64,000 nucleotides of DNA, taken from positions 310,001 to 374,000 of the forward strand of contig JAVJRE010000007.1 in the NCBI GenBank assembly GCA_040218575.1, written 5' to 3'. The notes beneath the pieces are model-generated. The model worked only from the letters and a program-made list of their open reading frames with translations, was not told the origin of the DNA and made no database searches. The DNA is from Alphaproteobacteria bacterium (lineage in GTDB: Bacteria > Pseudomonadota > Alphaproteobacteria > JAVJRE01). Positions 21,160-30,281 of the stretch are shown here, piece by piece; the stretch's first letter is position 1, and every line of letters starts with the position of its first letter. Made by a program: the position numbers and the translations under genes.

Positions 21160-21255
21160 TCGCGCCACGCGCTGCTTTCGCCGGGCCGACGCCGGTCCGG
21201 CAGGTGGCCGCGGCCCCGCCCCATCCGACCCTTCGCATCAGGAGAAATCACTTCA

Positions 21256-22665
21256 ATGTCCAGCCCCGACAGCATCTTCCAGATGATCAAGGACCACGAC
21301 GTCAAATATATCGATCTGCGGTTCACGGATCCGCGCGGCAAGTGGCAGCACATGGCCCACCCGATTTCGAACTTCGACGAGAGCGCCTTTACCGATGGCC
21401 TGATGTTCGACGGATCGTCCATTGCCGGCTGGAAGGCGATCAACGAATCAGACATGATTCTCCTGCCGGACGCCGGCGCGGCGACACTGGACCCCTTCTC
21501 GGCGCAGACCTCGCTGATTCTGTTCTGCGACGTGATCGACCCGTCGACCGGCCAGCCCTATGACCGTGACCCGCGCTCCACCGCCAAGCGCGCCGAGGCC
21601 TATCTGGCATCCAGCGGTATGGGCGACACCGCCTTTTTCGGCCCCGAGGCGGAGTTCTTCATCTTTGACGACGTGCGTTTTGACGTGGCCATGAACAACA
21701 CCTTCTACGAGCTGTATTCGGAGGAAGGCCCCTATGCCACCGGCCGCGTCATGGCGGAAGGCAACATGGCCCACCGGCCACCGGTCAAGGGCGGCTATTT
21801 CCCCGTGCCGCCGGTGGATTCTGGAAGCGACATCCGGGCCGAGATGCTCGACGTCATCGCCGACATGGGCGTCACCGTGGAAAAGCACCATCACGAGGTG
21901 GCGCCGAGCCAGCACGAGTTGGGGGTCAAGTTCGACACCCTGGTGAAGTCCGCCGACGGCATGCAGATCTACAAGTATGCCGTGCAGATGGTGGCCCATG
22001 CCTATGGCAAGACCGCCACCTTCATGCCGAAGCCGGTTTTCGGCGACAATGGCTCCGGCATGCACACCCACCAGTCCATCTGGCGTGACGGCAAGCCACT
22101 GTTCGCCGGCACCGGCTATGCGGACCTGTCAGAGACAGCCCTGTTCTATATTGGCGGCATCATCCGCCATGCCCGGGCGCTGAACGCCTTCACCAACCCC
22201 AGCACCAACAGCTACAAGCGCCTGGTGCCGGGCTATGAGGCGCCGGTGCTCCTGGCCTATTCGTCGCGCAATCGCTCCGCCTCATGCCGAATACCCTATG
22301 CGACCAACCCGGCCGGCAAGCGCGTCGAAGTGCGCTTTCCCGATCCCACGGCCAATCCTTATCTGGCCTTCGCCGCCATGTTGATGGCCGGCCTCGATGG
22401 CATCCAGAATCGGATCCACCCCGGCGATGCCATGGACAAGAACCTATACGACCTGCCGCCGGAGGAGCTGAAGGACGTTCCGACGGTCTGTGGTTCTCTG
22501 CGCCAGGCCCTGGAGGCATTGGCCGATGACCACGAGTTCCTGTGCAAGGGCGACGTCATGACCGAAGACATGATTGAGGCCTATAGCGCGCTCAAGTGGG
22601 AAGAAGTTCATGCATACGAAACGGCGCCGCACCCCATCGAGTTCAAGATGTACTACTCAAGTTGA
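21256..22665 (+). CDS. glnA: Glutamine synthetase type I
   Basis: Dodecameric enzyme that assimilates ammonia into glutamine using ATP. Beta-grasp motif [10 protein letters not shown], catalytic stretches [12 protein letters not shown] and [13 protein letters not shown], the ATP-binding [12 protein letters not shown], and NRSASCRIP are all present. The adenylylation site is Tyr398 in NLYDLPPEE, consistent with GlnE/PII control (beta subtype). 469 aa from ATG 21256; AGGAG lies about 11 bases upstream. Downstream 22666-22933 holds no recognised gene. Confidence 0.98.
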   Translation: MSSPDSIFQMIKDHDVKYIDLRFTDPRGKWQHMAHPISNFDESAFTDGLMFDGSSIAGWKAINESDMILLPDAGAATLDPFSAQTSLILFCDVIDPSTGQPYDRDPRSTAKRAEAYLASSGMGDTAFFGPEAEFFIFDDVRFDVAMNNTFYELYSEEGPYATGRVMAEGNMAHRPPVKGGYFPVPPVDSGSDIRAEMLDVIADMGVTVEKHHHEVAPSQHELGVKFDTLVKSADGMQIYKYAVQMVAHAYGKTATFMPKPVFGDNGSGMHTHQSIWRDGKPLFAGTGYADLSETALFYIGGIIRHARALNAFTNPSTNSYKRLVPGYEAPVLLAYSSRNRSASCRIPYATNPAGKRVEVRFPDPTANPYLAFAAMLMAGLDGIQNRIHPGDAMDKNLYDLPPEELKDVPTVCGSLRQALEALADDHEFLCKGDVMTEDMIEAYSALKWEEVHAYETAPHPIEFKMYYSS

Positions 22666-22933
22666 GGCCGGGCGGCGCCCAGCCAGGCGCACCATCAGAC
22701 GCGACCCGCCGCCTGCGCCATATGGCCTCATAATGGCCGCATGACGGGCAAGCGGCGGCCCTCTGGCGAACGCAACTGCGCCACAGGGCCGGGCCAGGGT
22801 GGAGCGCGGGCAGACAGCCCGCACGGCAATGAACTAGATTTGTGTCGGCGCCACCATGCGTCGACGTCCGGAGTCGGCCGGTACCACCTGGTACGAGCTA
22901 CCAGACGGATGCTTTACACAAGGAACGTAATCC

Positions 22934-23464
22934 ATGCCTGACACACTAATGAGATGCCTTCTGGCCAGCGTGATGCTGGCTACTTTCGGGCTGCTGACGA
23001 CTCCGGTCGCTGCTCAGGAAAGTGATCCTACCCTGGTCGGCCTGCGCCAGATCGGAGTCAGTGTAGTTGACGCCGATGACGACGACACTTTCTGCGGCAT
23101 CGATAAAGAGCGGACACGGCAGACCGCCCTATTGACGCTGGCGACCGGCGGTCTGGCGGCGACCGACTATGCGAACGCCCTGTGGGACCCTGAACTGGTC
23201 GTTTACTTCATCACTCTGCCGGTTGATGACAACACGGTCTGCGTCACGTGGATGGAAGTCACACTACGCATTTCAAACACGGTCACTCTGCCGCAAAGCG
23301 AGAACTTCCACCCGCCAGCCGATTCCTTTGTCAGGGTGGAGTTGTGGAACTCCGGCCGTATCTTCACCTCGGCGGTGAACGATCATGGTGAGCGGTTTCA
23401 GACCTTCGTTGCGGAGTTCCTGAACAACCTGATCGCCGACTGGGAAGAGCAGAACAGCCTGTAA
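22934..23464 (+). CDS. Exported protein of unknown function
   Basis: 176 aa starting at ATG 22934, with AAGGA about 8 bases upstream. The N-terminus is a signal peptide (MRCLLASVMLATFGLLTTPVAAQE, cleavage after AAQ-type Ala likely). The mature protein is acidic, with an Asp run (DADDDDTFC) and cysteines at the DDTFCG and NTVCVTW positions. No transmembrane helix follows, so a periplasmic location is likely. Base composition is slightly less GC-rich than its neighbours. I do not recognise the family. Confidence 0.75.
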   Translation: MPDTLMRCLLASVMLATFGLLTTPVAAQESDPTLVGLRQIGVSVVDADDDDTFCGIDKERTRQTALLTLATGGLAATDYANALWDPELVVYFITLPVDDNTVCVTWMEVTLRISNTVTLPQSENFHPPADSFVRVELWNSGRIFTSAVNDHGERFQTFVAEFLNNLIADWEEQNSL

Positions 23465-23482
23465 CGGCGACGGCGGCCCATA

Positions 23483-23514
23483 CGGGCCCCGTCTGCGGCG
23501 GGCCCCGTCTGCGG
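23483..23514. repeat. Perfect 16-bp tandem duplication
   Basis: CGGGCCCCGTCTGCGG occurs twice back to back (23483-23498 and 23499-23514) just after the exported-protein stop. The GGGCCC cores are self-complementary, so alternative hairpins are possible. Confidence 0.9.
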
Positions 23515-23656
23515 CTTTCCGGATGGCCCGGGACGAGGCCTGCGCCACACCGGGCCATCCTGATGCGCGACCGTATGCCGTGGTATTCTGGCGGTGTGGC
23601 CACTATATGTAGCGCTCCGGGAATCGGACCCGCACCAGCCACACTGACGGCGCGCC

Positions 23657-25738
23657 ATGAACGACCTGTTTGATCAGTCCGCATCCGGCCGCCGGCCCCG
23701 CGCCACGGCAGGCACCGCCAGGAAAGCCGGCGCAGGTGCGCCCGGCAAGAGTGCGGCCGGCTATTCGGCCCGTGACATCGAGGTGCTGGAAGGCCTGGAG
23801 CCGGTGCGCCGGCGGCCGGGCATGTATGTGGGTGGCACCGATGAACGGGCGCTGCATCATCTGGCTGCTGAAATCCTCGACAACGCCATGGACGAGGCGG
23901 TCGCCGGCCATGCCAGCCGGATCGAGTTCTCGCTCGCCGCCGACGGCTCGGTCACCGTGCGCGACAATGGTCGCGGCATACCGGTTGACCCGCACCCGCG
24001 TTTCAAGAACCGCTCCGCCCTGGAAGTCATCCTCACCACCCTGCACTCCGGCGGAAAGTTCTCCGGCCAGGCCTACAAGACCTCCGGCGGCCTGCACGGT
24101 GTCGGCCTGTCCGTCGTCAACGCCCTGTCGGACCGCCTGCGGGTGGAGGTGATCCGCGATGGCAAGACCTGGACCCAGGATTATTCGCGCGGCGTGGCAA
24201 AGACACGGCTGAAATCAACCAACGGTCCCGCCAACCGGCGCGGCACGACGATCACCTTTCACCCGGATCCGGATATTTTCGGCGGTGACGCCCGCCTGCG
24301 GCCGGACGCGCTCTATGCCATGACGCGGGCCAAGGCCTATCTCTATCGCGGCGTCGAAATCCGCTGGTCGTGTGATCCCGCCACACTAGCGGCAAAGAGC
24401 CAGACGCCGGCCGAAGACACAATTCGCTTTCCCAATGGTCCACGGGACTATCTGCAGGATGAGCTGGCCGGACGCACCACCCTGTCGGCCCCGTTTGCCG
24501 GTGAGGCAGACCTGCCGAATGACGATGGCCGGCTGGAATGGGCTATCGCCTGGACGGAGTCGGGAGACGGCTTTCTGCACAGTTTCTGCAACACCGTGCC
24601 GACCCGCGAGGGCGGCAGCCACGAGCAGGGATTGCGGGCGGCGGTGGCCAAGGCGTTGAAAGCCTATGGTGAACTGACCGGCAACAAGCGGGCGGATCGC
24701 GTCACGGCGGAAGATGCACTGGACGGCTGTGGCGTCATCCTGTCGCTGTTCATTAACGATCCCCAGTTCCAGGGTCAGACCAAAGAGCGCCTTGGCATGC
24801 CGGCCGCGGCGCGGCTTGTGGAAACCGTGCTGCGCGATCACCTGGACCACTGGCTGAGCGCCGACCCGAAGGTTGCGGACCTGCTGCTGGAGCGGGCCAT
24901 TGCCCAGGCCGAGTTGCGTCTCAACCGGCGGCAGGACCGTGAGGCCGCGCGCCGCGCCGCCGGACGCAAGCGACGCCTGCCCGGTAAGCTGGCGGATTGC
25001 ACCGTGGGCGGGGCCGACGGCACAGAGCTGTTCCTGGTGGAAGGCGACTCCGCCGGAGGCAGCGCCAAACAGGCGCGCGACCGCCGCACCCAGGCGGTGC
25101 TGCCGCTACGCGGCAAAATCCTCAACATCGAAAGTGCTTCGGCCGACAAGCAGCGGGAAAATCAGGAGTTGGCCGACCTGGAACAGGCTTTGGGCTGCGG
25201 CGGCGGCGGTGACTATGACGAAGCGGCCCTGCGCTATGAACGCATCATCATCATGACCGACGCCGATGTGGACGGAGCGCATATCGCCTGTCTGCTGATG
25301 ACCTATTTCTACCGTCGTATGCCGCAGCTAATTCACGGCGGACATCTCTATCTGGCCGTGCCGCCGCTCTATCGCCTGTCCCGCGGCGGGAAGATCCTCT
25401 ACGCCCGCGATGACGCCGACCGTGAAAGACTGATGCAGGCGGAGTTTGCCGGCAACGGCAAGGTTGAGGTCAGTCGCTTCAAAGGTCTGGGCGAAATGCC
25501 GCCGGCGCAACTGCGCGAGACCACCATGGCGGCGCAAAGCCGGACACTGCTGCGGGTGACCGTGCCCGACGCCAGGGCCGATGCACCGGCCGGCGGACGC
25601 CGGCCGCGCCGCAAGACCGGCCAGGAGATCGCCGCCGGCACCGAGGGGATGGTTGAGACCCTGATGGGCCGCCGGCCGGAGCTGCGTCTGGCTTTTATCC
25701 AGGAAAAAGCCCGCTTCGCCCGCAATCTTGACCTGTAG
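23657..25738 (+). CDS. parE: DNA topoisomerase IV subunit B
   Basis: ATPase subunit of the type IIA topoisomerase that decatenates chromosomes. The GHKL ATPase domain has EILDNAMDEAVAGHA, RDNGRGIPVD and GGLHGVGLSVVNALS. The TOPRIM motifs ELFLVEGDSAGGSAKQARDR and IIIMTDADVDGAHI follow, then the C-terminal RFKGLGEMPPAQL. A ParE/GyrB choice is supported by the 693-aa length and the absence of the long GyrB insert. An N-terminal Ala/Gly/Arg-rich leader precedes the core. ATG 23657. Confidence 0.94.
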   Translation: MNDLFDQSASGRRPRATAGTARKAGAGAPGKSAAGYSARDIEVLEGLEPVRRRPGMYVGGTDERALHHLAAEILDNAMDEAVAGHASRIEFSLAADGSVTVRDNGRGIPVDPHPRFKNRSALEVILTTLHSGGKFSGQAYKTSGGLHGVGLSVVNALSDRLRVEVIRDGKTWTQDYSRGVAKTRLKSTNGPANRRGTTITFHPDPDIFGGDARLRPDALYAMTRAKAYLYRGVEIRWSCDPATLAAKSQTPAEDTIRFPNGPRDYLQDELAGRTTLSAPFAGEADLPNDDGRLEWAIAWTESGDGFLHSFCNTVPTREGGSHEQGLRAAVAKALKAYGELTGNKRADRVTAEDALDGCGVILSLFINDPQFQGQTKERLGMPAAARLVETVLRDHLDHWLSADPKVADLLLERAIAQAELRLNRRQDREAARRAAGRKRRLPGKLADCTVGGADGTELFLVEGDSAGGSAKQARDRRTQAVLPLRGKILNIESASADKQRENQELADLEQALGCGGGGDYDEAALRYERIIIMTDADVDGAHIACLLMTYFYRRMPQLIHGGHLYLAVPPLYRLSRGGKILYARDDADRERLMQAEFAGNGKVEVSRFKGLGEMPPAQLRETTMAAQSRTLLRVTVPDARADAPAGGRRPRRKTGQEIAAGTEGMVETLMGRRPELRLAFIQEKARFARNLDL

Positions 25739-25958
25739 CCGGGCGAGCGAACGGCTGGCGCACCGGCACGGGGCGGTTTTCCATGATTTCCCCGCCCGCT
25801 TTGTCCTCGCCGCCGACCGGCCTATATTAGGCACAAGGATGGTCCGCAGGGACCGGACCGGTGCATGGGCGACAGAACCCGAATCCGGCGTAATTTTCAC
25901 ATGACAATCCGGGTCAGCCGTCAGAAATGGCGACCCGATGACAGGGAGGGATATCCGC

Positions 25959-26375
25959 ATGGCTCTTTTGAAAGCCGCCAGCGATTCACGCACGTCCGTA
26001 CGCAAGCCTGAAAAGACCATTTCCAGCAAGCCGGCCGGCAAGCGCATCACCGTGATGCTTGGTGGCGAGACCATCGCCCGCACCACCCGCGCGCTGCTTT
26101 ATCAGGAAAGCGGTCATGATCCGCTTTACTATGTTCCGCGCGAGGACGTTCGCACCGAATGCCTGCAGCGTTCCGACCGCAAGAGCTACTGTCCCTATAA
26201 GGGCGACGCGGTGTGGTGGAACGTCCGGGTCGGCGATCGCGTGGTGGCTGACGGCGCCTGGTCCTATCCCGACATCTATGACGACTACAGCCCGGAAATT
26301 GAGGGTTATATCGGCTTCTATGGCGACAAGATGGATGCCTATCTCATCGATGAACTGGAAGCGGCGGCTGAATAG
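25959..26375 (+). CDS. DUF427 protein, single domain
   Basis: 138 aa from ATG 25959, with AGGGAGGG about 8 bases upstream. After a basic, Ser/Lys-rich N-terminus (1-27) comes one DUF427 domain (PF04248, Pfam name NTP_transf_9) at about 28-132. It has GGETIARTTRALL, PLYYVPREDV, the core SYCPYKGDAVWWNV and WSYPDIYDDYSPEIEGYIGFY. The biochemical role of DUF427 is not established. It is the first of three adjacent DUF427 genes, 24 bases before the next. The 220-base leader after parE contains a small GGTCC/GGACC hairpin but no gene. Confidence 0.88.
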   Translation: MALLKAASDSRTSVRKPEKTISSKPAGKRITVMLGGETIARTTRALLYQESGHDPLYYVPREDVRTECLQRSDRKSYCPYKGDAVWWNVRVGDRVVADGAWSYPDIYDDYSPEIEGYIGFYGDKMDAYLIDELEAAAE

Positions 26376-26399
26376 GCCCCAGACCCGGAGATTGCCCGT

Positions 26400-27287
26400 A
26401 TGAGTACGACAGAGAGTCCTGCCGCCTCCAACAGCAAGGGTGAGGCCATTGATGGCGCCAAAGCGGCCCGCATCAAGGTGGAGCCCTATCCGCATCACGT
26501 CCGCATCGAATGCAATGGCCAGACCATCGCTGACACCAGGCGGGCGTGGCTTCTGATCGAGACCTGGGCACCGGATATCTATGTTCCGGCGGAGGATGTG
26601 CAGACCGCGCTGTTCTCACCAAGCGAGACGCGCACCTACTGTCCCTACAAGGCCGGCCACGCCAGCCATGTGAATGCAAGGATCGGCGGAAAGACCGTGG
26701 CCGATGTGGGCTGGCGCTATGACGAGCCGGCCGACCGGCCGGAAATCAAAGGCCTCTATGCCTTCACCTTTGCCAAGGTCAGCATCTTCGTTGACGGCAA
26801 GCTGGTACGCGGCCATGTGCGTGATCCGCACAAAATCATTACGGTTGAACCGCTTGGCCGCCGCCTGCGGCTTGAGATGGCCGGCAAGATGATTGTCGAC
26901 TCCAACAATGTTCAGGTGCTTTACGAGACCGGCCTGCCGGCACGCTATTATGTGCCGCCGGCCGATGTCGCCGTGGACTATCTGACACCCAGCAGCCGTC
27001 AGTCGGTCTGCACCTACAAGGGCGAAGCGGTCTATCACCACGTCCGCGTCGGCGATGAACTGTCGGAAAACGCGATCTGGGCCTACAATGAGCCGTGGCT
27101 GGACTTTTCGCCGGACGTAGCCCGCATCAAGGGCCACTTCGGCATCTTCACATCCGTCTTCGACCGCTTCCTGCTGGACGACGAAGAGCAGGAGGTCGAT
27201 GACTCCACACGCCAGTCAGACCGCGGCGCGCTGGCCCGGCCAACCGTGGACAAGGAATTGCAAAGCAAGATGAGCGGCGGCGCCTGA
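26400..27287 (+). CDS. DUF427 protein, two domains
   Basis: 295 aa with two DUF427 domains: domain 1 at about 27-135 (ETWAPDIYVPAEDV, TYCPYKAGHA, WRYDEPADRPEIKG) and domain 2 at about 147-262 (ETGLPARYYVPPADV, SVCTYKGEAVYHHV, WAYNEPWLDFSPDVARIKG). A linker, VRGHVRDPHKIITVEPLG, is nearly identical in the next gene, so the two are recent paralogs. Domain 2 has CTYKG where domain 1 has CPYKA. ATG 26400. No signal peptide or membrane segment. Function unknown; operon with the flanking DUF427 genes. Confidence 0.88.
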   Translation: MSTTESPAASNSKGEAIDGAKAARIKVEPYPHHVRIECNGQTIADTRRAWLLIETWAPDIYVPAEDVQTALFSPSETRTYCPYKAGHASHVNARIGGKTVADVGWRYDEPADRPEIKGLYAFTFAKVSIFVDGKLVRGHVRDPHKIITVEPLGRRLRLEMAGKMIVDSNNVQVLYETGLPARYYVPPADVAVDYLTPSSRQSVCTYKGEAVYHHVRVGDELSENAIWAYNEPWLDFSPDVARIKGHFGIFTSVFDRFLLDDEEQEVDDSTRQSDRGALARPTVDKELQSKMSGGA

Positions 27288-27325
27288 AGCGACCGCCCCC
27301 TGTCACAACATAAAGGAGACCTGAC

Positions 27326-28225
27326 ATGCCTCCCTACAGCGGATATGAGCACAATGCGGTCAACAGCCGCGGTGAACCCATGGACAAGAATCATCTCAAG
27401 GCGATGATCGTCGAGCCCTATGGGCACAAGGCCCGTATCGAGTTCGGTGGCGAGACCATCGCCGAGACCAGCCGCGGCCTGCTGCTTCTGGAAAAGGGCG
27501 TCTTTCCGACCATTTACTTCCCGCTTGACGACATCAATCAGAAATTCCTAGAGAAAACCGACCATCAGACGGTCTGTCCCTACAAGGGCGATGCCAGCTA
27601 CTGGACCATCAGGGCCGGCGGTCGCACCGCCGAAAATGCGGTGTGGACCTATGCGGAGCCTTTGCCGGAGCGTCCGGAAATCAAGGGCTATGCCGCGTTT
27701 GATTTCAATGGGGTGGACGGCACCTTCGTTGACGGCAAACTGGTACGTGGCCATGTGCGTGATCCGCACAAAGTCATTTCGGTCGATCCGCTGGGCAAGC
27801 GCCTGACCGCGACCATGGCCGGCAAGACCATTGTCGACAGCACCAACGTCATGGTGCTGCACGAAACCGGTCTGCAGGACCGCTTCTATGTGCCCGAGTC
27901 CGACATCGCCATGGAGTTCATGACGCCGAGCACCCGGCAGTCGGTCTGCACCTACAAAGGCGACGCCATCTATCACAGCCTCAAGATCGGCGACGAGCTG
28001 GCGGAAAACATCGCCTGGTGCTACCCGGAAGTGTGGACCGATTTCTCGGCCGACGTGGCCAAGATCAAGGGCTATCACTCCTTTTATCTGACCCGCTTCG
28101 ACTCCGTCGAAATCGACGGCGAGCCCATGGTCTTTAACGACAGTGCGTCGGCCATGGACAAGCGCATGCTGGAGCGCCCGACAGTGGACAAGACCCTGAA
28201 GGCGCGGCAGGCGGGCAGCGCCTAG
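27326..28225 (+). CDS. DUF427 protein, two domains
   Basis: 299 aa, paralog of the preceding gene. Domain 1 at about 27-138 (GVFPTIYFPLDDI, TVCPYKGDASYW, WTYAEPLPERPEIKG), linker VRGHVRDPHKVISVDPLG, domain 2 at about 153-265 (ETGLQDRFYVPESDI, SVCTYKGDAIYHSL, WCYPEVWTDFSADVAKIKG). The C-terminus (RMLERPTVDKTL) matches the previous protein's ending (LARPTVDKEL). ATG 27326 follows AAGGAGACC. A strong terminator at 28251-28280 closes the operon. Function unknown. Confidence 0.88.
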   Translation: MPPYSGYEHNAVNSRGEPMDKNHLKAMIVEPYGHKARIEFGGETIAETSRGLLLLEKGVFPTIYFPLDDINQKFLEKTDHQTVCPYKGDASYWTIRAGGRTAENAVWTYAEPLPERPEIKGYAAFDFNGVDGTFVDGKLVRGHVRDPHKVISVDPLGKRLTATMAGKTIVDSTNVMVLHETGLQDRFYVPESDIAMEFMTPSTRQSVCTYKGDAIYHSLKIGDELAENIAWCYPEVWTDFSADVAKIKGYHSFYLTRFDSVEIDGEPMVFNDSASAMDKRMLERPTVDKTLKARQAGSA

Positions 28226-28250
28226 CAACCTTCAGGCCAGAGTCACGAAA

Positions 28251-28280
28251 AACCCCCGGCGGAATACTCCGCCGGGGGTT
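28251..28280. terminator. Strong bidirectional terminator
   Basis: A perfect 13-bp stem (28251-28263 with 28268-28280, loop ATAC) is flanked by an A run upstream (28248-28252) and TTTCCTTTT downstream. It lies between the convergent DUF427 operon (plus) and the Amt-linked small gene (minus) and can serve both. Confidence 0.9.
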
Positions 28281-28318
28281 TCCTTTTATTGCCGAGCTGC
28301 CGGCGATGACTAAGCCGG

Positions 28319-28537
28319 CTACTCCTTTTCTATGGCGTCGGCGAGTCCACCGGCCCGCGACAGTCGCTCGGCGTCCTCGCGGAACTCGCGATTTTCGTTG
28401 ACTGCCTGCCAGATATGGAAGCTCACCCATAAGGCAACCGCAAGAACGACAAACAGCCATTCCCATCCGACAAAGGGATAGAGCGGGCCGATCTCGGCCA
28501 GCGGCACCTGCCAGGTGTCGATATTGGTTGTGGACAC
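28319..28537 (-). CDS. Small membrane protein downstream of Amt
   Basis: 72 aa from GTG 28537 (AGGAGG 8 bases upstream; a GTG two codons earlier is too close to that site). One transmembrane helix (GWEWLFVVLAVALWVSFHIWQAV) is followed by a charged, probably cytoplasmic tail (NENREFREDAERLSRAGG). It lies 28 bases after the ammonium transporter gene on the same strand and is very probably co-transcribed. No family recognised. It may modulate the transporter, but that is inferred from position only. Confidence 0.75.
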   Translation of the reverse strand: MSTTNIDTWQVPLAEIGPLYPFVGWEWLFVVLAVALWVSFHIWQAVNENREFREDAERLSRAGGLADAIEKE

Positions 28538-28565
28538 TGTCACGTCCTCCTTCTGTCAGGGTTTG

Positions 28566-29972
28566 TCAGGACCGGCCGAGACCGGCGGCTTCCCGCTCCG
28601 CTTCTTTTACTTCACGACGCTCGTCCGCCATGGCCTGGTTGGCCAGATAGTCGAGCCCCGCGATCTCCACCTCCCGCGGGATGCGGAGAACGCCCGCACC
28701 CTTGAGGACCGCGCCCAGAATCCACATGGGCAGGAAGCCCAGGACACCGAACATGATGACGGCGCCGATCGCCTGGCCCCACGGGGTAATCGGCGTGGCA
28801 CCCTCGATCGCCAGGGCCGGGTGGCCCCACAGGACGAAGCCCGAAATGACCAGGCCGACAACGCCGGCATAGCCGTGGACTGCCACCGCGCCAACCGCAT
28901 CGTCAATACGGAAGGTGCGCTCCACCCAGTAGTGCAGCTTGTACGCCACCCATGTGCCGGCGGCGCCAATCAGAAACGCCTGCAGCGGGTGATAAAGGTC
29001 GTTGCCGGCCGACGCGGTGATAATCCCCGCCAGGCCGCCGGAGTAGGTCCAGAACGCATCGCCGCGCGATACCATGTACCCGGCGATCAGACCGCCCGAC
29101 AGAGACAGCAGAAAGTTGAAAGTGATGGCGGAGAGGGTGGTCGGTGTCAGATAGATATTGGTCGCCGTAAAGAACGCGGTGCCGGGAATGCCCAGATCTT
29201 CTGAGCTGATGATCGGCACATTGCAGGCCACATAGAAGCCCCAGAAGCCGGCATAGATCAGGAACAGCCCGACCGCTACTAGCCACGGATTGTGCGGCAG
29301 CAGATTGCGCGGCGAGCCGTCCGCCCTGAATTTGCCGATGCGCGGGCCGAGATGCACCAGAAGCCCCAGGGCCGCGCCACCGGCGATGGCGTGAATTACG
29401 CCCGAGGCGTAGGCGTCATGATAGCCAAGCTCCGTCACCATCCAGCCTTCCGGGTGCCAACCCCAGGCCGCATCAATGATCCAGGTGACGCTGCCGATCA
29501 GCACCGCCGCAATCCAGAACGCAAAAGAACGGATACGCTCGATAACAGCACCCGAGACGATTGACGCTGCGGTCCAGCTGAACAACAGGAAGGCCGCCCA
29601 GAACACGCCATTGATGCGCGACCAGAAGGCCGTATCATCGGCGGTGACAATATCGGAGGCCGGAGGTCCGCCATTATGCGGGCCCATGAGCTCACTCCAC
29701 GGCACGGCCCACGGCGCGGTGCCGAGGCCGCCGGTGATCCCCGGGCCGCCGGGCAGGACAAAGTAAATCCACCAGCCGAAAAAGAAGAATGTCACCGTGA
29801 CAAGCGGAATCAGCATGGTGTTCTTCATCAGCGTGTGCATGTGATTCTTGTAGCGGGAGGCTCCCACTTCATACATGCAGAAGCCGATGTGGATGAGGAA
29901 CATCAGCGGGATCGTCAGCCAGTAGTAGAACTCGGTAAAGATGACCGTCAGGGCGTCGAGTTGTGACTCCAC
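28566..29972 (-). CDS. amt: Ammonium transporter (Amt family)
   Basis: Inner-membrane ammonium channel/transporter with about 11 predicted helices, 468 aa. Conserved features: DAAWGWHPEGW, the first pore His in GVIHAIAGGAALG, FNFLLSLSGGLIAGY, AGIITASAG, and the second His in VAVHGYAGVVGLV. GTG 29972 has GGAGG about 7 bases upstream. The N-terminus is unusual for an Amt (LTVIFTEFYYWLTIPLMFLIHIGF), with no signal sequence, and a longer extracytoplasmic loop (ELMGPHNGGPPASDIVTAD) follows helix 2. It is a divergent Amt, not the glnK-amtB type, and has no PII gene next to it. Confidence 0.9.
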   Translation of the reverse strand: MESQLDALTVIFTEFYYWLTIPLMFLIHIGFCMYEVGASRYKNHMHTLMKNTMLIPLVTVTFFFFGWWIYFVLPGGPGITGGLGTAPWAVPWSELMGPHNGGPPASDIVTADDTAFWSRINGVFWAAFLLFSWTAASIVSGAVIERIRSFAFWIAAVLIGSVTWIIDAAWGWHPEGWMVTELGYHDAYASGVIHAIAGGAALGLLVHLGPRIGKFRADGSPRNLLPHNPWLVAVGLFLIYAGFWGFYVACNVPIISSEDLGIPGTAFFTATNIYLTPTTLSAITFNFLLSLSGGLIAGYMVSRGDAFWTYSGGLAGIITASAGNDLYHPLQAFLIGAAGTWVAYKLHYWVERTFRIDDAVGAVAVHGYAGVVGLVISGFVLWGHPALAIEGATPITPWGQAIGAVIMFGVLGFLPMWILGAVLKGAGVLRIPREVEIAGLDYLANQAMADERREVKEAEREAAGLGRS

Positions 29973-30281
29973 AGGCCTCCCTCCATGTTGGCGACCGGAT
30001 CCGGCGCGCTGGCCGACGGCCGCGGGTTTGCGGCGACTCGACAGGCTGTCTGACGTTCATGACAAAGGCGGCCGGGCGTAGAGCCGGCCGGCGTTCCAGA
30101 TGCGTCAGCTTGTGGTGTGTTGTGAGTCGGTGATCGACCCGGAGCACGGTCAGGCGGGACGATGGCGCCCACCAGGCGCCATTCCCAGCCGACAACGCCG
30201 AACTTCAGACGTTCCCCCATCGGCCTTCCCCTAAAAGCCGGGCCTTCACGCTACGAGCCTAGGGTCGGCGTTCTGCGTGCG
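29973..30281. other. 309-base gene-poor region upstream of amt
   Basis: The amt ribosome-binding site lies at the left end. I see no convincing gene. A short minus-strand frame starting near 30220 contains a GWEW tetrapeptide, and about 16 of 17 bases there match the corresponding stretch in the small gene at 28319-28537. The match could be a decayed duplicate or chance. No sigma-54 promoter with correct spacing was found. Confidence 0.5.

Noticed and set aside
25739-25958. Riboswitch in the leader of the DUF427 operon
   Set aside because: Small hairpins are present, but no conserved riboswitch core could be recognised.
29869-30220. Two short minus-strand frames upstream of amt
   Set aside because: Compositionally arginine/proline-rich, no ribosome-binding site of quality, no membrane or domain pattern; treated as gene-poor DNA with one possible relic.
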